A DNA stretch of 64,000 nucleotides from Bombyx mori (taxonomy: Eukaryota > Arthropoda > Insecta > Lepidoptera > Bombycidae). The notes below the pieces were generated by a model, which ran no database searches, was not told the DNA's origin, and saw only the letters and a list, made by a program, of their open reading frames with translations. Where the stretch lies: NCBI RefSeq assembly GCF_030269925.1, contig NC_085124.1, positions 10,788,001-10,852,000 on the forward strand. The letters run 5' to 3'. The position numbers and the translations under genes are program-made. Below are positions 49,401 to 57,999 of this stretch, piece after piece. The first letter of the stretch is position 1. Each line of letters begins with the position of its first letter.

Positions 49401-52400
49401 GTCGCTTACATTTATTAAATTCATATTTAATATTTTTTTAGAATGTTAGTTGCATAAAAATATGCAACATAGGTAAAAATACATAAGAGTTAAGTACCTA
49501 TTTAACCTCTACTAACCAAGTTCCTATTTTACTAGTACTAAGTCACTATTATTGACAAGCTTAAGCGATGAGTTTTTTTTTAAATATCAATTAAATAACA
49601 AAATTTATTACTGGATGTATGACCTCTTGTGAGTCCGCGCGTTTCGGTTTGAAGGGCAGGGTAGCCGTTGTAACTGTACTGAGACCTTAGAACTGATATC
49701 TCAAGCTGGGTGGCACATTTACCCCGTAGATGTCTATGAACTCTAGTAACCACTTAACACCAGCTGGGCTGTGAGCTTGTCCACGGCCCTTCAGACTTTA
49801 GAACTTCAAGCCATATTAAGCTGTAAGGCAATCCATCCCATCTAAGCAATAAAAACAAAATAGGAAATGTAATGAATTGAAATCTAAATCAAAATTTGTC
49901 AGTGAGTATGGTCGTAATCGATATTATGGGAACAAATCAAAATTCAAAATGTAATTTTAAACGTCTTAGGATTTTTTGGCGGAAAACCCGATGAGCGAAT
50001 CTGTGTGAATATTTTTAGTTTGTTAATTTAGTGCTTCTTCAGGCTTAAATGTGTAATGACGGTGATTTAGTAACTCTTTAGCATCTGTGAAAATGCACAA
50101 ATGTGGGAAAACGAAACAGAGTCGCTGAACGTGGTTTCAAGGGTTCTACCAAAGAGTCCACTAAAAAAAATCTCAGTAAATAACCACCATTTTATTGAGA
50201 CTCTATCTCATCCCATGCCATCTCATTTCATTATTTTTCATCCCGTTTGGTTTAAATTTCAAATTAATCAACTTCACCTTATCTCATAAGAAGAAATAAG
50301 ATTTGGCTTAAAGGTCTCATGACTAGCCCATTAAATAAATAAAAAAACAATAATAAAATAAGGGTCATATATTTTAAAACAATTATATCCTTACTACCTT
50401 GAATCACTGTGGTTCATTATAATGCTTTTCTCATCAACGTATATTTTCTCATCATTAACTTAACTATACCATCGTGAATCCGCGGTAGGCAGAGTCTTAA
50501 CTATGTCCCTGGTATTGTGATTAAGCCTAAATTTTTTCAACACAATCTAACACTTATTTGAAATGCAAATAATTATTTAATTTAAAGTTATACTTTTTTA
50601 TTTCCTACCGCGAATCACGTTTGAATTCAACGAAGACTCTACATAAAATGATTTTCTTTTTCAGTTTATGTATAGCTGACTTCTTGTTCTGCGCCATGGT
50701 ATTACCGTTCGCCATATCCGGGTTCTGGACTAGAACCTGGTCTCATGGGGTCGCCCTCTGCAAGCTAGTACCGTTTCTCCGATACGGAAACGTCGGCGTA
50801 TCCTTATTAAGCATAGCGCTTATAACTGTCAACAGGTAATTGTGACTCATGAGGATTTATATTGTGAATATAAAGAGTGTATTAAGTTGAACGGCGACTG
50901 ATGGTCTTTATCTATACTAATATATAAATCTACAGTGGTTTTTACGGATGTTCCGTTATAACTACTGAACTTTGCATCCGATTGACTTGAAACTTGGTAT
51001 CTATGTAGAAAATACGTGTACTTAATGGATAGGCTAATATTTATATGAGTGTTGGACTCCCTCCGCCAGTTGCGGGGGCGTTAATGATGAAAATCTTTGT
51101 GGGGGTGAGAAATAATAATGTTAATTTTAAATGCCCAGCGAAGCGGACGGGTACAGCTAGTTGTTCTATAAAACTTGAAATTACTGCGAATTGCCTTAGT
51201 TAGTGATATCTATAAAAGTAACAACATTAATGACGCCACTCATTTTGAAATGTCAGAAGAAAGTCTTATTTGAACTATATGATGAATCCTTTAAACCTAT
51301 AACTAAATAAGGACTAAATTAAAACGGACTCGATATTGTAGGTACTATATCCAATGTAAATATGCCTCAATTTGAATATTTATGTTATATTTAACAGTAT
51401 CATACTTTTATAAATAGTATAGTGACAATGGATTGACAAATAATTAAGAAATAATATTATAATTCTTAAATAACTTAGGTCGTTTTAATTTATAAACTAT
51501 AAATAGAGAGAGAGAAAGAGAGAGACAGAGAACACACTTTATTGCACACCAACACAATTTACAATTTAAAAAAAAAACAGTCAAAAAGTAGTTATTTAGT
51601 AACATAAAAAATGAACTATATATTTATTTATATAAAATCTTTATTCGCAGGTACATTATGATAGCTCACCACAGTTGGTACGGCCGCGTTTACAGAAAAC
51701 ACAACATAGCCTTGATGATCCTGTTCTCGTGGATGTTCTCGTATGGAATGCAGATACCTACTCTCATTGGAATTTGGGGTAAATTTGAGCTATTGATGCA
51801 GTTGATATAAAATTTAAAAATAATTTGAATCCATCCCGAAATTCATTTACTGCACAAAATAAATATGTATTTAAATAAAAGTTGGCCCACTCAACCCGCA
51901 AATTAAAATTCGACTGACACCAAAAACTTTGATTTATGTTATTCATCATATTTTCTCTTTTGTTTTTGCTATTAACGTTTTTTTATCAAAGAGAATATTT
52001 TGTGTCAAAAAGAGAATTTTTTATTTTATTAAAAACACTAAATATCATCAATAAAATAATTTGGGAGAAAAAGAAGGAAAACTTGTTCTATATTTGCGTA
52101 ATTATACATAGACCTTGAAATCATATCATAATTATCCTGCCCTTCTGCCAGTCACCTGGGGTTGGCGCAACATGTTTTCTCCTTCCGTACTCTTCTATCA
52201 TATACCATTTCTTCGCTCACTCCCCTCTTACCCATATCGTCTTTCACGCAATCCATCAATTTCTTCTTAGGTCTACCTCTTCCTCTATATCCTTCCACAT
52301 TCATAGATAACATTCTTTTACCAACCTCATTTTCATTTCGTCTCATCACATGTCCATACCATCCCAAGCGCACACTTCTCAGCTTCTCTGTCACAGGTGT

Positions 52401-55400
52401 CACTTTCAGACTTCCTCTAACATATTCATTACGTATTCTATCCATTCTCGTTACACATCCATCGCAACATTCGCATCTCTGCTGCATGCAATCGCCTATA
52501 CATAGACCTTGAAATATCGACCTTAAAAGCCTTACATTCCATTATTTTCTCCTTCAGGTCAGTTCGACTACGACCCCGAATTGGGAACTTGCTCAATAGT
52601 TCCAGACGAATTTGGACGTTCTTCAAAAACAGCACTCTTCGTGATCGCGTTCATAGTTCCCGCTTTGCTAATCTTGATATGCTACGCTAGAATATTCTGG
52701 GTCGTACACAGGTTTGTTAAGTGATATATTCAACGAATTATGTCTACGTTATCAGATTTTCCTTTCCCTTGATCATAACGCAAGGGCCGATGATGCTCGG
52801 TTTCTTTAGCAGTCTTATCTTTTGCATCTCATTGGATGATATTACACCTACAAACGCTGATATACGATATACCACCACCACCAACTTACTTTTTTTTTAT
52901 TGCCCTTGTAGGCAGACGAACATACGGCCCACCTGATGGTGAGTGGTTACCGTCGCCCATGGACTTCAGCAATGCCAGTGGCAGAGCCAAGCCGCTGCCT
53001 ACCGTTAAGTACTCTCCACAAGCATCGTTTGAAAAAGGATATGTCATAGCCACATATTGGGGGCTATCTGTGGTCATAGCGCTCGGGAAAGACCGTGGAG
53101 GGGAGCTCATTCCAAGGCCGGACTCATCTCTTACCGTGGATTTCGCAAATGAAAATATTCTTTGAGTGTTATGTCAGCATTATTCGACCGCATGAACTGT
53201 AGGAGGGCGTATGCTATGCTCGTATGGAGGGGCGCCCCTATGCAATGCGCGCTATGCAATTAAGAATCCTACCTCAATGTCTCAAGGTATTTATTACCAG
53301 ACGAACCCGATAATCCCTTTGGAGATTATAGAGTATATACAAGATTCAACTCAATCTTTTAAATGCAACCTCTGTAACCTAAACTTTTTTTAAATAGATT
53401 TCGCAAAATTTCAGCTCAGAGCAAAGAATGCGTGAACATCAAAGATCCCAACACAGCAATCCGGGAACATTAAACAACAGCACCGTAGACAAAAGATCCA
53501 CGATCAAAGACAACAGAGAGACTAAGGCGAGACGAAATGAATGGAGGATCACAAAGATGGTCTTAGCTATATTCCTGTCTTTTATTGTTTGCTATTTGCC
53601 TATTACTATTGCAAAGGTCACTGATGCTCACGTACATTATCCAGGTAAGGCTTAAAAAAAAGTAAAGAAAACCCTAAAATTTTGAATAGTAATTCATTTC
53701 AGTAGGTACTTTAACTTTAGATATGTTGAATTGAGATACGTATGAATAGCCGAGCTAAGATTTTCGCGGACAACTATCCAAACAAATTGGAATAAAATAC
53801 CATCTGATTATTATTCAACTCTGCAATAGAATCCTAATTTTCTGCCTTACTTAACACATTCACTACAGTGTGAAGTCGTATTGACCCGTGTAAAATTTCA
53901 GTTCTAAGGTAAATGGTAGTACTTTATTGTCAAGGTTGTGCTCTCCGATTTCTGAAATATTTTTTGCATCTATTGACGCTAGTTATCCTGAGCGTTGTAC
54001 TAGTATTACATAAGTAGTATTACATGATTTACAAGTATTACATAATTTTTTGTAGCACTAAAAAATCTCCGGCGCTGCGGCGTGTTGATAATAAACCATC
54101 AACAACAATCCTCATTATATTATTATAAAAGCACTCTTTTAAGAGTGTAGGACTTCAGAGAGATGGTGCTTGACCTCAAAGACATGTAATAATTAAACTT
54201 CATTTTCGAACGCAATAAAATAAGGATCGTTTTTTTGTGTTCATATAACCGCATAGTAGTAGATACTATGATGGGGAGTTCGCAATGTTCCAGTGAACTA
54301 TTAAAATAATCGTTTATTGCAACACCCGACAGTATTCCACGTAGCGGGCTACTTGCTACTGTACGCAAGCGCATGCGTGAACCCGATCATCTACGTGATA
54401 ATGAACGCGCAGTACCGCGCGGCGTACGCGGCTGCCCTGTGCTGCCCTCTGTCCCGGCTCTCGGGCCTCACCAGCGGTGCGTATCCTTCCTCGCCCGCAT
54501 GCCAACACGTCATCAGGAAGACGGACCGTACGTCAGCACTCGCCTCGTATATCAGAACTTGAAGGTATCATTGACGGTGGGGGATAGGTTTGGTGGTTGT
54601 AGATTAGCTCTCAGAATTATTCGCTTTAAGAGAAATATACCTTCACCTTATTTCACCTTCGCCGATGACCAAGCTATAATACACGTGATGGTTATTGCAT
54701 GGAATAATGAAAATGATGATAAAAAAAATAATGAATATTCACCAAATTTGATATAATATTTTCATAGTAGATTGACAAGTAAAGTAATACCCAAATTAGT
54801 TTTCAAATAAAAAGCTACTAATATGGTAGTTTTCCCACTAACAGGCAACTTCATTCTCCTTCGCATTTTAGTCTTATAGTGATCTAAAAGCTTGCTGCAT
54901 GGATTGTTGGAAATTATTTTTGGTAATGAGGGTTTCGATGTTATTGCGTACTAATAGGCATAATTTATTCAACAAGTTGCGTCGTGACCTTTCCAAAATA
55001 AATAAATAATGCCTAGGTGATTTTTTAAAACTATAAAAACCTAAGTTTGAATTCCGCTGTTCATCTTGCGACACAAGGCTCAAAGTTTCAGATACACCAG
55101 CAAATGTAACTTTAAACCGAAACTCATGATTAATTCCAATTGGTACCCGGTTCACATTTATCATATTTTGACAAATTTAATTATAACTATAGGTATCTAG
55201 CGATATTCAGCGTCACCAACAAATAGCGTAATCTAGTCAGAATTACGTCATTTAATTAGGGAACTGTCTGCACTTGGAACATGCCGTACCTATTAATCAA
55301 GACTTAAAATAGGGGGTTCGAAACAACACAGTATAGAAAATACGTGAAGATACTGCTAATAGCTGGTAATTAGGAAGTATCAGTAGCTTGTCCAGATTTT

Positions 55401-56341
55401 TTTAAACGGATAATAGTTTGCTTCGTTCGAAAATCTCGATATTGTTAACCGACATCCAATAATACTGTTTGCTTTTGTTTGAACTAAGGAGAGGCGCTTT
55501 TGAACTAATTAAGGAATGCATGGTTTACCATTAACTATTAAGATTTATGTAATAACTTAAGACTTTATAAGTTACTTCATCACCTTAGTTATTTATATTT
55601 AATTCTGTTAAACATGTCTTACCTCCAATTTGATGTTAAGAAATTAAAAAAAATAGAAAAATTTAATTCCCAGACGTACCGCACACGGTGTTTACAGTGC
55701 TGTTTTTCACAAAAAACAGCACTGTAAACATCCATTAATAACAAAATGGTCAAAGATATAAAAAAAGTCTTCTCACTAATTAAAATTGAAGCTTAGAAGT
55801 AATGAAGAAGTCGTCGTGGCCTAAAGGATAAGAAGTCCGGTGCATTCGAATGTGGCGATGCAACGCTGTTCGAATCCTGCAGGCGGGTATCATTTTTTCT
55901 AATGAAATACGTACTTAAAAAATGTTCTCGATTGAATTGCACGGTGAAGGAATAACATCGTGTAATAAAAATCAAACCCCCAAAATTATAATTTGCGTAA
56001 TTACTGGTGACGTCTTGTTAGTTGATGGTTTGATGAGGTAGGTGGCGGCTTTTACGTTGTAGATGTCTATGGACCCCGGTAACCACTGTCCCAACATGTC
56101 CGTTTCCAACCACATCAGGTGGACCGTGATGTCGTCCATCCACCTAAGCCATAAAAAAAAAAGTCTATAAATTCCAATGCCTCCAACAATTAACTAGTCC
56201 CTAATTCGTTTAGAGAAATGGAACGAGCGTCACGGGTACAGCTTCAGCAACACACGAACGGCGCTCAGCCAAGTGTCACTGGGCGAGTCGAGAGCAGACC
56301 CTCGACCGGCCCCGGACACGTCCGTCCGTGGCTCAAGGTAG
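40375..56341 (+). CDS. Tre1: Rhodopsin-like GPCR of the Tre1/moody class, probably Tre1 (8 coding exons)
   Basis: Seven-transmembrane receptor signalling through heterotrimeric G proteins at the cell surface. Exons 40375-40442, 46249-46389, 50665-50835, 51651-51778, 52558-52711, 53415-53644, 54333-54476 and 56214-56341 join with matching phases at GT/AG sites to 1164 nt, 387 residues plus stop. That is close to Drosophila Tre1 as I recall it (about 390 aa); moody is much longer. Visible hallmarks are a TM1 GN motif, a Cys pair (exon 3 CKLVP, exon 5 GTCSIVP), NRY (126-128) in place of DRY, CYLP in TM6 and NPIIY in TM7. Tre1 guides germ-cell migration and moody acts at the blood-brain barrier in flies; which role applies here is inference. 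The ATG has A at -3, and a splice acceptor 12 bp upstream shows a separate 5' UTR exon, not located. The last exon may be used in two frames. Confidence 0.85.
40924..41168 (+). mobile_element. Non-autonomous Helitron, family H3
   Basis: TCTCTATAAATAAAAATG at 40,924 after A, and ccaggtcagCTAG ending at 41,168. The following base is C rather than T. It contains the gctggaccgatttggctaat segment common to such elements. Confidence 0.55.
41283..41400 (+). repeat. Probable tRNA-derived SINE fragment
   Basis: tttgctagtggttttgtgg resembles an A box, and GGTTCGATCC near 41,333 is a B box lacking one base. An AT-rich body follows. It cannot fold as a functional tRNA by eye. Confidence 0.5.
41474..41708 (-). 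repeat. BMC1-type repeat
   Basis: Reverse copy from ttttattgctttgatggg to ggggtcctacca. Confidence 0.85.
42313..42553 (-). repeat. BMC1-type repeat
   Basis: Reverse copy from ttttttattgcatagatagg to ggtcctaccaccagta, with a small internal deletion near 42,381. Confidence 0.85.
42607..42900 (-). repeat. tRNA-derived SINE, family S2
   Basis: Minus strand: a tRNA-like head whose B box GGTTCGATTCC lies at 42,842-42,852, followed by a ~230-bp body. The same head is at 48,406-48,475. Confidence 0.7.
43262..43400 (-). repeat. Diverged BMC1-related repeat
   Basis: ttattattgcttaaccatat, cccaactgattttaaatgg and gccgccacctaatttggg show an old copy immediately before the S3 SINE. Confidence 0.55.
43437..43866 (+). 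repeat. Composite SINE: tRNA head (S3) plus BMC1-type tail
   Basis: The tRNA-like head has an A box TGGCCTAAAGG at 43,443-43,453 and a B box TGTTCGAATCC at 43,493-43,503. A ~130-bp body ends aatttgcgtaattact, and this is followed directly by a full BMC1-type unit (43,633-43,866) with A tail. The same order and junction occur at 55,812-56,160. Confidence 0.75.
43916..44324 (-). mobile_element. Non-autonomous Helitron, family H1
   Basis: CTAGaggtcccgcagtagtc at the left edge after A. The right edge is attaatatataga before T. It is the most complete of the three H1 copies. Confidence 0.75.
44868..45130 (-). repeat. Bm1-related SINE variant
   Basis: Reverse of the 24,990-25,245 variant: ggcctggaggcctttccag, gagcgcctccaaaggagacc, cgcgaatgaatctactacc. 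The Bm1 core palindrome is mostly deleted. Confidence 0.6.
45655..46105 (+). repeat. Repeat family X
   Basis: Bounded by gacaccaggtaggaacgaag on the left and gccgtaaggaacttcgttcc on the right, which are partly complementary. It contains ttcttacggttttactatca and cagttcggtcgcgcagcaaa. The open frames at 45,395-45,760 and 45,864-46,130 run through it and are not genes. Confidence 0.6.
46249..46389 (+). CDS. Tre1: Tre1-like exon 2: TM1
   Basis: Encodes residues 23-70: FSPGLLTFAAIATG leads into hydrophobic TM1 with the conserved GN pair (LFGNLLTVVAL), then the first intracellular loop KCPKVRNVAAAF. Phase 2 on both sides; donor GTAAGA. Confidence 0.9.
46456..46602 (-). repeat. BMC1-type repeat, partial, in intron 2
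   Basis: Begins at aatgcgccacccaccttgag and runs to gactcacaagaggtt. Confidence 0.75.
46635..46860 (-). repeat. Diverged BMC1-related repeat
   Basis: ctattgcttagacaagtgga, aactaccttgagacatg and cagaaataggcaaagcggtg mark an old copy directly behind the younger one. Confidence 0.6.
47153..47295 (+). repeat. Sister repeat of BMC1-type, plus orientation
   Basis: gtaggcagcggcttggctct, tgctgaagtccatgggcg, then ctacaagggcaataaaaaaa. It is the reverse orientation of the copies at 27,868 and 52,888. Confidence 0.75.
47348..47610 (+). repeat. tRNA-derived SINE, family S1
   Basis: Plus-strand copy of the element at 34,538-34,807: head ggccgtctggtgtagtgg, A box TGGTGTAGTGG, B box GGTTCGAATCC at about 47,399, body to gtggcgtgattgttaata, and an ATT-repeat tail. 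The open frame 47,370-47,570 is the SINE. Confidence 0.8.
47955..48210 (+). repeat. BMC1-type repeat, full length with long A tail
   Basis: Standard landmarks and an A run of about 19 bases at the right end, which suggests a young copy. Confidence 0.85.
48315..48475 (-). repeat. tRNA-derived SINE, family S2
   Basis: Reverse B box at 48,406-48,416 inside gatgtgggaatcgaacccac, then a tRNA-like head to cgagtcact. Same family as 42,607-42,900. Confidence 0.7.
48480..49605. other. No gene seen (intron 2 of the GPCR)
   Basis: AT-rich; the 81-codon frame at 48,917-49,162 is also open antisense and shows no domain. Confidence 0.4.
49611..49855 (+). repeat. BMC1-type repeat, internally rearranged
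   Basis: Starts actggatgtatgacctcttg. It lacks the segment between gtccgcgc and gtttcggtttgaa, and carries an extra ~60 bp near 49,790-49,840 before aagcaataaaa. Confidence 0.7.
49960..50290 (+). repeat. Repeat family Y
   Basis: Second plus-strand copy: tgaaaatgcacaaatgtggg, cagtaaataaccaccatttt, then the catctcat-rich end. Confidence 0.65.
50665..50835 (+). CDS. Tre1: Tre1-like exon 3: TM2, ECL1, TM3
   Basis: Residues 70-127. TM2 SLCIADFLFCAMVLPFA has the conserved LxxAD core. WTRTWSHG forms the first extracellular loop, and CKLVPF contains the Cys that should pair with the one in exon 5. TM3 ends LITVN with the AG of the NRY Arg codon split by the intron (donor GTAATT). Confidence 0.92.
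50911..51160 (+). mobile_element. Non-autonomous Helitron, family H2, in intron 3
   Basis: TCTATACTAATATATAAATC at 50,911 after A, and gggtacagCTAG ending 51,160 before T. Only 75 bp downstream of exon 3. Confidence 0.8.
51507..51535. repeat. GA microsatellite
   Basis: AG runs with single interruptions, within intron 3. Confidence 0.9.
51651..51778 (+). CDS. Tre1: Tre1-like exon 4: ICL2 and TM4
   Basis: Residues 127-170. Completes NRY and continues IMIAHHSWYGRVYRKHN (second intracellular loop), then TM4 ALMILFSWMFSYGMQIP with the conserved Trp. Phase 2 in, phase 1 out; the donor GTAAAT is weak but usable. Confidence 0.92.
52122..52496 (-). mobile_element. 5'-truncated RTE-type LINE with 19-bp target duplication
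   Basis: On the minus strand the sequence reads as the extreme C terminus of an RTE-clade reverse transcriptase protein: CVTRMDRIRNEYVRGSLK, then WYGHVMRRNENEVGKR, then YRGRGRPKKKLMDCVKDDM. This tail is characteristic of the clade. It is flanked by an identical 19-bp direct repeat (tatacatagaccttgaaat) at 52,103-52,121 and 52,497-52,515. The short tail near 52,122-52,133 is not poly(A), as expected for RTE. The fragment sits in intron 4 of the GPCR, 42 bp before exon 5. Confidence 0.88.
52558..52711 (+). CDS. Tre1: Tre1-like exon 5: ECL2 and TM5
   Basis: Residues 170-221. QFDYDPELGTCSIVPDE is the second extracellular loop with the paired Cys. TM5 TALFVIAFIVPALLILICY has the conserved Pro and Tyr, then ARIFWVVH enters the third intracellular loop. 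The donor ag|GTTTGT lacks the usual A at +3 and +4. Confidence 0.92.
52888..53100 (-). repeat. Sister repeat of BMC1-type, in intron 5
   Basis: ttattgcccttgtaggcaga, gatggtgagtggttaccg, caatgccagtggcagagcc, followed by a longer unique part. Open frames on both strands here are the repeat. Confidence 0.7.
53415..53644 (+). CDS. Tre1: Tre1-like exon 6: ICL3 and TM6
   Basis: Residues 221-298. A basic, polar third intracellular loop (SEQRMREHQ to TKARRNEWRITK) precedes TM6 MVLAIFLSFIVCYLPITIAK, where CYLP replaces the common CWxP. Acceptor aaaatttcag at 53,412-53,414 is the only one that keeps the frame open. AG sites at 53,397 and 53,419 lead to early stops. Confidence 0.9.
53660..54325. other. 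Intron 6, no features seen
   Basis: AT-rich; donor GTAAGG, acceptor acccgacag. Confidence 0.5.
54333..54476 (+). CDS. Tre1: Tre1-like exon 7: TM7 and helix 8
   Basis: Residues 298-346. TM7 FHVAGYLLLYASACVNPIIY contains NPxxY, followed by the amphipathic VIMNAQYRAAYAAALCC with a possible palmitoylation Cys pair. I place the donor at AGCG|GTGCGT because it is the phase-1 site that joins to exon 8. Reading through would stop after about 28 further codons. Confidence 0.85.
54565..55805. other. Intron 7, one tight hairpin
   Basis: AT-rich, with the perfect hairpin at 55,689-55,730 listed separately. The 96-codon minus frame 54,874-55,164 is unrecognised. Confidence 0.45.
55689..55730. repeat. 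Perfect 19-bp hairpin with 4-base loop
   Basis: tgtttacagtgctgttttt (55,689-55,707) is exactly complementary to aaaaacagcactgtaaaca (55,712-55,730). Confidence 0.85.
55812..56160 (+). repeat. Composite SINE: tRNA head (S3) plus BMC1-type tail
   Basis: A box TGGCCTAAAGG at 55,817-55,827, B box TGTTCGAATCC at 55,867-55,877, the same body and the same aatttgcgtaattact junction as at 43,437. The tail is a deleted BMC1-type unit with an A run at about 56,150-56,162. It ends about 50 bp before GPCR exon 8. Confidence 0.75.
56214..56341 (+). CDS. Tre1: Tre1-like exon 8: cytoplasmic tail
   Basis: Spliced to exon 7 it continues EKWNERHGYSFSNTRTALSQ and stops at TAG 56,339-56,341. The order EKW...SRT-type...SQ resembles the Drosophila Tre1 tail as I recall it, and the total length then fits. 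A second acceptor 2 bp downstream opens another frame that runs to 56,469 and ends PKVTRFQIVNHDPRKEQTKV. GC-rich composition continues to that second stop, then falls sharply. Confidence 0.75.
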
Positions 56342-56880
56342 ACGACGACTCACCCACCGGGACCAGGCCGCACGGCTCGCCACTGAACAAAAAAAGAGAC
56401 GTCGGACCCAAGGTCACCAGATTCCAGATCGTGAACCACGACCCAAGGAAGGAGCAGACGAAAGTTTAGCAGCCTGTCGTTCGTTGTAGAACGTGCCAAA
56501 GATTTTACAACATTGACTTGTTTTGACCAAATACTCATTTAATATTTAATTTGTAATATGAAATCCATATACGATTTTTTTAAATTCTAGACTATATAAA
56601 TGTTCCGTCCTGTAACGAACGACAAGGTATCTAAGATATTATACAAGTTAAATTAATTAAACAATAAGTGGAGAGTAATTTATAATGATAATTTATGTAT
56701 AGTTAAACAGGTGCCCATCTTAATAATTTATAACATTTTCTTTTTAGTTTTAGTTGTGCGTAACTGTCTTCCGATAGTGTTTTAATTTTACTTTGAATAA
56801 GACAAAATGGTTGTACTCGCATCAGTTTAAGTTTATTTTTATAACATTCCATTCACAATTCACTCATAAATATTAAGTGG
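56342..56880 (+). other. Probable 3' UTR of the GPCR, including an alternative coding tail to 56,469
   Basis: The first 128 bases may be coding in the alternative frame. After 56,470 the sequence is AT-rich, without frames. I cannot pick a definite poly(A) signal. Confidence 0.5.
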
Positions 56881-56886
56881 ATTATC

Positions 56887-57791
56887 TATAGTCGGATTTT
56901 TTATTAGACGAAGTCAACTGACGTTTACTGTGTTGTCAGTTTTTGATGAAATAAAAATAGTGTTGTGACAAAGTGAACGTACGAAAAAACTCCTGAATTA
57001 ATGAAATTGCCTCGATTGTCTAGTGAATAGTTGGTGTGCCGAATTGCCGATATCGGGTACGGGGTTCGTATTTTAGGCGTGCTTTGTACATACCAACGAG
57101 TTTTCGACGAAATATTATGTTCCTGTAGTATCTACCTGTACTGAATACCGAGTGTTTTAAACATTAAGAAAAACATTGCGAGGAAGCTTGTAAGACTGTC
57201 CTATTTCCAATACATCATATAGTTGAAATTATAGACGTATAAAATATAACAATTGAGTCGTCTATTATCAAAGGTGGCAATCTGTGCATTTGGACAAAAA
57301 ATTTTTATTGATATGTCAATACAGATTTATTTGAATATAATCGTCTCCTTCAAAGAATACGGTTCAAAACCTGCATTAAATAAAGGTTAATAGTTAACCT
57401 GTTATTTATCTAAGACGTCGTTCCGAAGAGTTTTGTGACTGCCAATGGAATACAAAGTCAATAATTCGTTTTTCTGATTTACCAATCATTGTCCAAAAGT
57501 CAGATTGCCGCCTTTGATAATAGTCGACTCAATTATGGGTAGGTAATGAAAATAAAAAAACTGATACTACTAGTAACATATATTGGAGCACTTTAATACA
57601 ATTTTATTGTAAAATATAAATAATATTCTTTTAGAGTTTGAAATTAATGATTAACTCTTCACACTCATTGTTCATTCATGTGATTGAACGAGAACTGAAC
57701 GCATCACTATTACTTTAAATATAGCAACATTATTTCACAAAGTGACATTAGCTACTGTCAGCTGGCTTCGTCTAATTAAAAATCCGACTAT
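56887..57791. mobile_element. Foldback element with long inverted ends, family F2
   Basis: tatagtcggattttttatta, then gacgaagtcaactgac near 56,887-56,923 is complementary, with few mismatches, to gtcagctggcttcgtc, then taattaaaaatccgactata near 57,757-57,791. No transposase frame lies between, so it would be non-autonomous. Confidence 0.65.
57250..57534. mobile_element. MITE-like element nested in the foldback, family F3
   Basis: aattgagtcgtctattatca, then aaggtggcaatctg (57,251-57,284) is complementary, with about three mismatches, to cagattgccgcctttgataa, then tagtcgactcaatt (57,501-57,534). About 285 bp overall, AT-rich centre. Confidence 0.7.
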
Positions 57792-57794
57792 ATG

Positions 57795-57995
57795 CAATTC
57801 ACGCATAATTCACGTAGTAGTGAACCTGCCAAAAAACGTTGACAAATGACATTTTGATTAACTTTAAATGTACGGTAGAGGTATATGTTGAATAAAAAAC
57901 ATTTATGTATGCTATATCTTGCTGGCAATTCTAATTTGTTTATTTCTGCCAGTGTCAAATCAGAATATTTTTTTAGATTTTTTGGCCTGGTAACG
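57795..57995. other. No gene seen
   Basis: AT-rich spacer between the foldback and a family Y repeat. Confidence 0.4.
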
Positions 57996-57999
57996 AGAT

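Noticed and set aside
53398..53475. Alternative exon 6 acceptor at 53,396-53,397
   Set aside because: It would shift the frame and stop after about 25 codons, removing TM6 and TM7. The acceptor at 53,412-53,414 restores a full receptor, so the other is probably unused.
56338..56345. Splice donor AAG|GTAGAC within exon 8 as an explanation for the frame change
   Set aside because: Possible in principle, but I see no suitable acceptor at a plausible distance. The 2-bp tandem acceptor is simpler.
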